A stretch of 64,000 nucleotides of DNA from positions 170,727 to 234,726 of the forward strand of contig CAZCVI010000003.1 in assembly GCA_964502145.1 (NCBI GenBank), given 5' to 3'. Below, piece after piece: positions 1 to 6,154 of the stretch. The notes below the pieces were generated by a model. The model saw only the letters and a list, made by a program, of their open reading frames with translations, was not told the DNA's origin and ran no database searches. The stretch's first letter is position 1, and each line of letters begins with the position of its first letter. The stretch comes from CAZCVI01 sp964502145 (lineage in GTDB: Bacteria > Acidobacteriota > Aminicenantia > UBA2199). The position numbers and the translations under genes are program-made.

Positions 1-318
1 GAAGGAATCGGTAATACGCTCTTCATCCTCTTTAAATGCAACATTATGGGTCATATTATCGTAGATGACAAGATAATCGAAATCTTTGAGAATAATGGGT
101 TTCACGATTTGTCTTAATAGGCCGTAATCGGAATCGAAGAGGGGTTTTGGCAATAAAGGGGCGGTATTTTGCCCGAGAAAAAACACGGTTTTATTGGACT
201 CGCTAATGGAATAATCTTTTAAATAACGGTCGAGGATAATAAAAAACAAACTCATCAACAGGAGGGTGGTAATCACGAGACTGAAAACGAGTTTTTTCTT
301 TATTCCTTTAATAAACAT
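1..318 (-). CDS. Membrane sensor protein, N-terminal part (window-truncated)
   Basis: The reading frame opens at an ATG at 318-316 and stays open for 106 codons to the window edge, so only the N-terminus is seen. It starts with a short Lys-rich cytoplasmic stretch, then a strongly hydrophobic segment at about residues 8-28 and a soluble region with no obvious motif. This is the usual beginning of a single-span sensor such as a histidine kinase or chemoreceptor with an extracytoplasmic input domain. The start overlaps the end of the upstream binding-protein gene by 11 bases, so the two are translationally coupled and the sensor may read the state of that binding protein. The kinase part is not visible, so the family is inferred. 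Confidence 0.6.
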   Translation of the reverse strand, partial: MFIKGIKKKLVFSLVITTLLLMSLFFIILDRYLKDYSISESNKTVFFLGQNTAPLLPKPLFDSDYGLLRQIVKPIILKDFDYLVIYDNMTHNVAFKEDEERITDSF

Positions 319-1834
319 CGATATCCTCGAAGTTGACATTGAGAAATTTATCGATCTTCACGTTACTGACATTCCGTTTATAACCGAGGATGGATAAAGG
401 GGTGATCACGGGAATCAAGAAAGATTCCTCCTGGGCGAGCTCTTCGAGATGTGAAAGAATTCTCAATCTGACAAATTCATCGCTCTCCTGGTAATAATTA
501 TCCAAAATATGAGTGGCATCGGGGACTTGGTAACCGAGGTTGTTCATACCATGACCAGGGGTGAAAATCGTCTCGTAAAAATAAGAAGAGAGGGGAACAT
601 CAACCATATAATTGTATGATATGATATCAAAATCGCCGCTTCTGATACGCGGGATGACTTTTTCGCGGCTCTCCCATTGGAGTTCGAGTTCAACATTGTA
701 TTTGGCCAATTTCGCTTTCAAGAAAATAAATAATTCTTCCTTGATCTTGGAAGTAGTATTGAGTGCGACAAGTTTTACCTTTTGGGCAGGGATGAGTTTT
801 CGGAAATCACGGGGCACCATTTGATTAAAAACGGAATACCCGGTTAAACCATAGGGCAATACTAATTTTGTGGGAGTGGTTAATTCCCAGCCCTTGCGAT
901 GGCCGAGATCAAGGGATAAAATAAATTCTTTGAAAAATTTCCGCAACTGTTTATCTTTAAAGGGTCCTTTTAGAGGATTCAACTGGAGATAAAAAGCGCC
1001 ATGAATAGGAATCTTAAAGTAATTGTACTTGTAACCGGAATAAGGGATTTTAAAATGCTCAATATACAGGAACAATTCGGGGTCACCTTTATATATGGCA
1101 TGTTCAAAATCAGCAGGGGTCTTGTAAAAATGAAAATACAGGATAGTAATCTTGCTTTTATTACCGAGATAGTGGGGATTGGGTTTTAAAGTGACCAGGG
1201 TCTCTTTTTCTTGGAAACGAATGTCTACCACTCTAAACGCGCCGGTAAATGTGGCGACCTTCTGCTTCTGGTTGCGATGAGCGGGAATGATTGACATCAA
1301 AGAGGAGGTTAAATAGTGGGCAAACTGGATATTCTTTTCCCGTAATTGGATTTCCAAACGTTTGGGGCCGGTCATTTTGATACCGGAGCAATGCTTGCTT
1401 TTGCCCTGAAAAAATTCTTCGCCACCCTGGATTACATTACAAAGGGGAGTGGGATAACGGCTATTGGACATGCTCATTTCAATGGCGGCAATGGCATCGG
1501 TAGCGGTAATGCCAGTCCCATCGGAAAACAGGGCTTCTTTTTTGATATCAAGAATAAAGGTCTTGGCTCTCTGCTCATAACTGGCAGCTAAAAAGGGGCG
1601 GGGACGAAGCTGGGCATCAAGTTTATACAATGTACTGTAGATCGCACGAAAAAAAGGTTGTAGGGCAATATAATTTCTTTCGGCAGGGTCTAAATTTCCA
1701 TCAAAAGGAAAGGGAATAGCAACATGAAGGGATTTCTCGCGTTTGGGATTGTTATCCTTGGATTGAGCAGGAGCCAAAATTACGGCCACGAAAATGAGCA
1801 AGCACACAAAAAACAAAAATCGCCTTTTTATCAT
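308..1834 (-). CDS. ABC-type oligopeptide/dipeptide-family solute-binding protein (SBP_bac_5)
   Basis: A 508-residue secreted protein. Residues 1-25 are a signal peptide ending near APAQS with no lipobox Cys. The rest has the layout of family 5 extracytoplasmic binding proteins: an N-terminal LDPAE/IYSTLYKLD region, the FSDGTGITATDAI segment typical of the family, and a C-terminal lobe. Family 5 proteins bind peptides, nickel or sugars in the periplasm. No permease or ATPase gene is adjacent; instead the next gene in the operon is a membrane sensor overlapping it by 11 bases. This suggests a sensory rather than a transport role, although transporter genes beyond the window cannot be excluded. 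The Shine-Dalgarno is weak. It lies 67 bases downstream of glgC on the same strand. Confidence 0.8.
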   Translation of the reverse strand: MIKRRFLFFVCLLIFVAVILAPAQSKDNNPKREKSLHVAIPFPFDGNLDPAERNYIALQPFFRAIYSTLYKLDAQLRPRPFLAASYEQRAKTFILDIKKEALFSDGTGITATDAIAAIEMSMSNSRYPTPLCNVIQGGEEFFQGKSKHCSGIKMTGPKRLEIQLREKNIQFAHYLTSSLMSIIPAHRNQKQKVATFTGAFRVVDIRFQEKETLVTLKPNPHYLGNKSKITILYFHFYKTPADFEHAIYKGDPELFLYIEHFKIPYSGYKYNYFKIPIHGAFYLQLNPLKGPFKDKQLRKFFKEFILSLDLGHRKGWELTTPTKLVLPYGLTGYSVFNQMVPRDFRKLIPAQKVKLVALNTTSKIKEELFIFLKAKLAKYNVELELQWESREKVIPRIRSGDFDIISYNYMVDVPLSSYFYETIFTPGHGMNNLGYQVPDATHILDNYYQESDEFVRLRILSHLEELAQEESFLIPVITPLSILGYKRNVSNVKIDKFLNVNFEDIDVY

Positions 1835-1901
1835 TTGGGACTCTAACCTGACACGCTATTCTAATGTTTTATACTGGCTTTATTGCGACTTGATTTCGAC
1901 T

Positions 1902-3155
1902 TTATTCAATCCGTGTATTGGCGGGAATATAACCGTTTTTGGGAACCACGACGATCCCATCGACAACATGATAGAGATTAGTTTCGAGGTGTTGGGCTGT
2001 ACCTTTGTAGTTGATAACGACATTGTCACCGATGCGCACGTTTTTATCGAGTATGGCATTCTTGATATAGCAGTTTTTACCGATTCCCATGCGACTGTCT
2101 TCGATAGTTTCGGAGTCACCGTAATAATCGGCTCCCATCATCACGACGTGGTCGAGGTGCGACCCTTCCTTGATAATGGCACGCAAGCCAATGACAGTGT
2201 TGGAAATCTTGCTGCCCTCCAAGATGGAACCATCACAAATCAAGGCACAATTGATCTCACAATTTTTGATCTTGGAACCGGGAAGAAACCGGGCATTGGT
2301 ATAAATGGGGTTCTGCTCATCGTAAAAGTTGAACAACGGAATGGGATTGGCAAAATCAAGGTTCGCCTCAAAAAAAGACTTGATGGTCCCGATATCTTCC
2401 CAGTAACCGGTGAACATATAGGAAAAAACATTGTGGGTTTTGATGGAAGCGGGGATGATTTGTTTCCCGAAATCCTCGTTCAAGTTTTCTTCGAGCACGC
2501 GAACCAGGACATCTTTATTAAATATATAGATACCCATGGACGCGAGGAAGGGGCTTTTGATTTCGTCGTTTAATAATTCGGCGGGCATTTGTAGACGATC
2601 GAGTGTTTCTTCTTTTTGGGGTTTTTCTACAAAATCGATGATCTTGCGGTCCTTATTTATTTTTAAGATACCAAAACTACTGGCAGTTTCGCGAGAAACT
2701 GGGGTGGAAGCAATGGTGATGTCGGCTTTTCTTTCTTTATGAAAGTCGACGAATTCACGCAGATTCAGACGAAACAATTGATCACCGGAAAGAATCACAA
2801 CATAATCGACGTCAAGATTATTAATATAGCTGATATTTTTGCGCACGGCATCAGCAGTTCCTTGGTACCAGTTTTTATTGTCAAGGGTTTGCTGGGCGGA
2901 GAGGATTTGTAAAAAACCAGTGGAAAAGCGATCAAATTTATATGTATTATAGACATGACGATGAAGGGAAACAGTATTAAATTGGGTGAGGATATAAATC
3001 TTTCGCACATTGGAATGAATACAGCAAGAGATAGGAATATCAATGAGTCTGAATTTTCCACCCACGGGCACGGCTGGTTTTGATCTGAATTGGGTTAAAG
3101 GGTACAACCGTGTGCCCTGTCCCCCGCCCAAGATAACAGCCAATACATTTTTCAT
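1902..3155 (-). CDS. glgC: Glucose-1-phosphate adenylyltransferase (ADP-glucose pyrophosphorylase)
   Basis: A 417-residue enzyme making ADP-glucose from ATP and glucose-1-phosphate, the committed step of bacterial glycogen synthesis. The N-terminal nucleotidyltransferase signature GGGQGTRLYPLT lies at residues 10-21, followed by KPAVPVGGKFRLIDIP, WYQGTADAVR, the GDQLF metal/nucleotide motif and the glucose-phosphate site ending in FVEKP. The C-terminal third is a left-handed beta-helix with isoleucine-rich hexapeptide repeats. Length is normal for the family. The start has GGAGG seven bases upstream. No glgA or glgB is in the window. It lies downstream of efp on the same strand, separated by a 13-bp hairpin. 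Spacing to the following binding-protein gene is 67 bases, so cotranscription is possible but unproven. Confidence 0.95.
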   Translation of the reverse strand: MKNVLAVILGGGQGTRLYPLTQFRSKPAVPVGGKFRLIDIPISCCIHSNVRKIYILTQFNTVSLHRHVYNTYKFDRFSTGFLQILSAQQTLDNKNWYQGTADAVRKNISYINNLDVDYVVILSGDQLFRLNLREFVDFHKERKADITIASTPVSRETASSFGILKINKDRKIIDFVEKPQKEETLDRLQMPAELLNDEIKSPFLASMGIYIFNKDVLVRVLEENLNEDFGKQIIPASIKTHNVFSYMFTGYWEDIGTIKSFFEANLDFANPIPLFNFYDEQNPIYTNARFLPGSKIKNCEINCALICDGSILEGSKISNTVIGLRAIIKEGSHLDHVVMMGADYYGDSETIEDSRMGIGKNCYIKNAILDKNVRIGDNVVINYKGTAQHLETNLYHVVDGIVVVPKNGYIPANTRIE

Positions 3156-3177
3156 TTTTTTCCTCCAGAAGAAGTAT

Positions 3178-3210
3178 GGTCAGGGGAAGTTTTGAGCACT
3201 TCTCCTGACC
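3178..3210 (-). terminator. Hairpin between efp and glgC
   Basis: GGTCAGGGGAAGT and ACTTCTCCTGACC pair over 13 bp with one G-U pair and a 7-base loop, just downstream of the efp stop. No T-run follows on the minus strand, so it may be a weak terminator, an mRNA-stability hairpin or a partial attenuator ahead of glgC. Confidence 0.5.
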
Positions 3211-3234
3211 GGGACTTCGGCCACAAAATTCTTG

Positions 3235-3798
3235 CTATTTGCTTACTCGTTCGCTGTAAGACCCATCCCGAGTATCGACTCTGATGATGTTACCGGGTTC
3301 AATAAAAGAGGGCACCATAACTTCCATGCCATTACTTAATTTGGCGGGCTTGTAAGAGGCCTGTACGGTGGCACCTTTGATTGATTTTTCAGCTTCAACC
3401 ACCTCGAATTCCATGGTAATAGGGGGGGTGATATTCATGGGGTCGCCCTTATAAGATTCGATGGAATACACGGCATTCTCATCGAGATAATAGATATTAT
3501 CGCCGAGAAAATCAGCGGTGAGTGATATTTGTTCGAAGGTCTCGCTGTCGATAAAAATATAGTGATCGCCATCCTGGTAAGAATAGGTGTAATTTTTCAT
3601 ATCCAGTTGCACGCGTTCAACTCTTTCGGTAGAGCGGAAACGGTAATTGCGGATGGTCTTGTCATTCAAATCTCTGATCTTGGTCTGTACCACGGCATTT
3701 CCTTTACCGGGGGTGACGTGTTCCATATCTTCAACTCGAAAAAGTTTGTCATTTAAAGAGATTATTATCCCTTTTCGTATTTGGGTAGCATTAATCAT
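3235..3798 (-). CDS. efp: Translation elongation factor P
   Basis: A 187-residue EF-P that rescues ribosomes stalled at polyproline. The start MINATQIRKG is chosen because GGAGG lies ideally before that ATG; a longer frame would put the ribosome binding site inside the coding region. The KOW-like N-terminal domain carries the loop TPGKGNA, whose Lys32 occupies the position that is post-translationally modified in many bacteria. The OB domains contain FEQISL, the PPITMEFEVVE segment and the C-terminal signature GNIIRVDTRDGSYSERV. No modification gene (epmA/epmB or ymfI-like) is near. The start overlaps the stop of the metallopeptidase gene by 8 bases, an unusual partner for efp. Confidence 0.96.
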   Translation of the reverse strand: MINATQIRKGIIISLNDKLFRVEDMEHVTPGKGNAVVQTKIRDLNDKTIRNYRFRSTERVERVQLDMKNYTYSYQDGDHYIFIDSETFEQISLTADFLGDNIYYLDENAVYSIESYKGDPMNITPPITMEFEVVEAEKSIKGATVQASYKPAKLSNGMEVMVPSFIEPGNIIRVDTRDGSYSERVSK

Positions 3799-5092
3799 AA
3801 TTTCCTCCATATATGAATGTGTTCATTTGTTGTCTGTTGTTAGAACGGGTGTAAAAGATTTTTTTGGCCAGTCTGGTGATAAAAAAATAGTCCTGCCCAA
3901 CGGAACCGGCAACAAAATCTATGCCGTTAACGGTTCCTTTCTTTAAAACCACGTTGAAGTGTTTTTCAATAAAGCGGTTAAAATTCTCATAAAAACGGGA
4001 ACAAAATTCTTCTTTGTCCCACATGGACTCCCACATGAGAAAATAGCTGGTATCAACGGTGCTTTTATAAATGTGAAAAGTATCACCGCCCCAACCGCGG
4101 GCCAAGGGGAGGAGTCCATCCTGATCCTTGGCCTTTAAAAGGACATCAAGATAATATTCGCCGATAACTCCTGAATGATAGAGAGAATAATTACCGGGTT
4201 GGTACAGGATTTCAACGGCCACGGGTTGTTCGCGTTTCAAATATTTTTCCGGGTGCAAGATTTGTTCGGTGGAATCAGGGGGACGGGTCAGAATGCGGTT
4301 AACTCCCTTCCATTTTTTTTTCCCAAACACGGCATTGGTAAATCGCAGGCCATCAATATAGGGCATGAGTGCCTGGGATTTAATAATTTCGGGTTCGCGA
4401 TAGAGCATAGCGGGTTTGGGAGAAGGGGTAAAAGAGAAGAGGGCATCGGCATCATTGCTGGACGTTAATGTACCGGCATCAAGATCATTGCATTGGATCA
4501 TGGTAAAGGTAGCATCGCCCTCAATCGCGGCCAATACGGACAACTGGCGATCATCAAAATCAGAATAAAGGCCAAGCCAAGGTGCCAATGAATAATGGGC
4601 GTCTTGAAGTGCATGGCGCAACTCATGGAAAAGAAACATGGAATTGATATAATCAATGGTCCGGTACTCATTTAAAACAAGTAATTGCTTGGCCTTTGGA
4701 TCATAAACACCGCGCACGTGGTCGAGCAGAATCTTTTTTCTGAGTAAACGGACATCGCCTATTTTATCGACAAAACCCATCAAGCGAAGATAAACGGCCT
4801 CTTTTTTGGCTAATTCAGCGGGATATGCAGCGAGAAAAGTGGTTTCCACATGCTGCAATAACTGCGCTTTTTTTATATATTGAACGGCCACATCCTGCAT
4901 AAATGCGAGTTTTCCCACGGTGGCCACGCGACTTTTGATCAGGTCGAGACTGTTCTCGGTTTGGGTGGACTCCTGCGCAAACAGTGGGATGGAAAAATAC
5001 ACGAACAAGAAACTCACGGCAAGAAAAAACAGGGAAAGGCGGGGTTTCTTTTCACTAGGCGTGTATATCATTTTTATACAACTGTTTCTCAT
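3791..5092 (-). CDS. Secreted HExxH zinc metallopeptidase-like protein
   Basis: A 433-residue protein with an N-terminal signal/anchor (hydrophobic residues about 19-38, ending LFAQ). The central motif FHELRHALQDAHY supplies HExxH, and an EGDA segment about 45 residues later provides a plausible third Glu ligand, the gluzincin arrangement. The combination HELxHALQDxH plus EGDA recurs in uncharacterised secreted bacterial proteins. A second in-frame Met seven codons in is an alternative start. The function is unknown; an extracytoplasmic protease is inferred. Its stop overlaps the efp start by 8 bases, so efp translation may be coupled to this gene. The upstream 237 bases hold a plus-oriented hairpin element. 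Confidence 0.7.
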   Translation of the reverse strand: MRNSCIKMIYTPSEKKPRLSLFFLAVSFLFVYFSIPLFAQESTQTENSLDLIKSRVATVGKLAFMQDVAVQYIKKAQLLQHVETTFLAAYPAELAKKEAVYLRLMGFVDKIGDVRLLRKKILLDHVRGVYDPKAKQLLVLNEYRTIDYINSMFLFHELRHALQDAHYSLAPWLGLYSDFDDRQLSVLAAIEGDATFTMIQCNDLDAGTLTSSNDADALFSFTPSPKPAMLYREPEIIKSQALMPYIDGLRFTNAVFGKKKWKGVNRILTRPPDSTEQILHPEKYLKREQPVAVEILYQPGNYSLYHSGVIGEYYLDVLLKAKDQDGLLPLARGWGGDTFHIYKSTVDTSYFLMWESMWDKEEFCSRFYENFNRFIEKHFNVVLKKGTVNGIDFVAGSVGQDYFFITRLAKKIFYTRSNNRQQMNTFIYGGNYD

Positions 5093-5182
5093 ATTATTTC
5101 ATCCACTTATTTTCGGGTTACTATTCTCCCCTGGCTGAAGCAGGTGCAAAAGAAAGAAAGCGATTCTGACACCGCATGGTAT

Positions 5183-5267
5183 TATGGAATGCATGTATCA
5201 ATCAATGACACGCGCGGTGATAATACGCTATGGGATAACATACCATGCATCCCATACACTTTTTTTT
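5183..5267 (+). repeat. ATGCAT-stem hairpin followed by T8
   Basis: The arms at 5183-5195 and 5244-5256 pair over 13 positions with one mismatch around an ATGCAT core. A 48-base loop separates them, and CAC plus eight T (5260-5267) follow. A further inverted pair, ACCGCATGG (5171-5179) and CCATGCGGT (5305-5313), encloses it. It looks like an intrinsic terminator on the plus strand, yet both flanking genes are on the minus strand. A similar structure occurs at 35647-35720. Confidence 0.5.
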
Positions 5268-5329
5268 CCAAACAATACGTGCTCCATGTGCCATGTTCAC
5301 TATTCCATGCGGTCGCTTCGGGTTAAAAT

Positions 5330-5797
5330 TTATTGATCTTCCTTGACGCCGATATTAATTTGAAAGATACCGAGATCGGTTTGAAAGGGGATGACCAGGA
5401 AAGGAATATTCTGGGGATGGGAAATTTCATGGTCTTTGCCCACGATGATGGTCGGTGTTGAAATAGTAATATTCAACCCTTCATCTACCAGACGATTCCG
5501 TGCGTTTCCCACGACGATATTGGCAAATTCACCAATAGCATCCTTGACATCATCGTTCAACTCTTTGAGTTCTTCCATAAACATGGCGGAAGCGACGGCC
5601 AATGCAATGGATTTGGGGAAAGATATTACGGCAGAACCTTTTACACCACCACTTAACCCGATAACGCCTGATATTTCCGCATGGGTTTTTGCTTCTTTGG
5701 TAACAGACACCTGCATCTTTACGGCTTTGAGTGCTGCCATCTGTTCCAGGTTGTTTAGAACCGACTCGATAAACGGGTTAATATATTTAATGTCCAT
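5330..5797 (-). CDS. CheX-like chemotaxis phosphatase
   Basis: A 155-residue cytoplasmic protein of the CheC/CheX/FliY family, which dephosphorylates response-regulator receivers such as CheY-P. It has the single CheX-type catalytic motif E90-x2-N93 inside the helix GEFANIVVGNARNRL, preceded by the beta region GLSGGVKGSAVISF. Family length is typical (about 150-160). The start is supported by GAGGAG upstream. No che operon is nearby, so it is an orphan phosphatase; one of the receiver proteins elsewhere in the window could be a substrate, which is inference. It sits between tRNA-Ala and the metallopeptidase gene on the same strand. Confidence 0.85.
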   Translation of the reverse strand: MDIKYINPFIESVLNNLEQMAALKAVKMQVSVTKEAKTHAEISGVIGLSGGVKGSAVISFPKSIALAVASAMFMEELKELNDDVKDAIGEFANIVVGNARNRLVDEGLNITISTPTIIVGKDHEISHPQNIPFLVIPFQTDLGIFQINIGVKEDQ

Positions 5798-5953
5798 GTT
5801 TGCTCCTCAATTGTAAATTATAGTGATTTAAAAAAAAAAGTCAACAAAAAATTTCAATGGGGGCTCATTTTTTTTGGGAGTAACATTTTTGAGCGGAGAT
5901 CACAGTCAAAAACAATGGTCTGGGATGTCTACTGGAAGCAGTTAGGGAGGGAT

Positions 5954-5961
5954 AAAAAAAA
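5954..5961 (-). terminator. T-run immediately after tRNA-Ala
   Basis: Eight consecutive T on the minus strand directly follow the discriminator base of the tRNA. They probably end its transcript, with the acceptor/T-arm as the upstream structure. Confidence 0.45.
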
Positions 5962-6034
<73 letters not shown>

Positions 6035-6060
6035 ATGGAAGTTTTAATGATTAAAAGTAA

Positions 6061-6089
6061 GTTATACCATATTTCAGAGAGAAAATCAA
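6061..6089 (-). promoter_or_regulatory. Promoter of tRNA-Ala
   Basis: On the minus strand, TTGATT, a 17-base spacer and TATAAC end 27 bases before the tRNA 5' end. This is a good sigma70-type match. Confidence 0.65.
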
Positions 6090-6154
6090 ATTATTTTTTT
6101 TTGGAAGAGTGTTTTTTGTATGGGCTACACGTTTCAAACTCTGATCCATGCTGA

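Noticed and set aside
1794..2573. 259-codon ORF opposite glgC
   Set aside because: It is a shadow frame of the clearly conserved glgC gene.
4880..5326. 148-codon plus-strand ORF across 5093-5326
   Set aside because: It overlaps the metallopeptidase signal-peptide region in antisense and then the hairpin element; it has no coding character.
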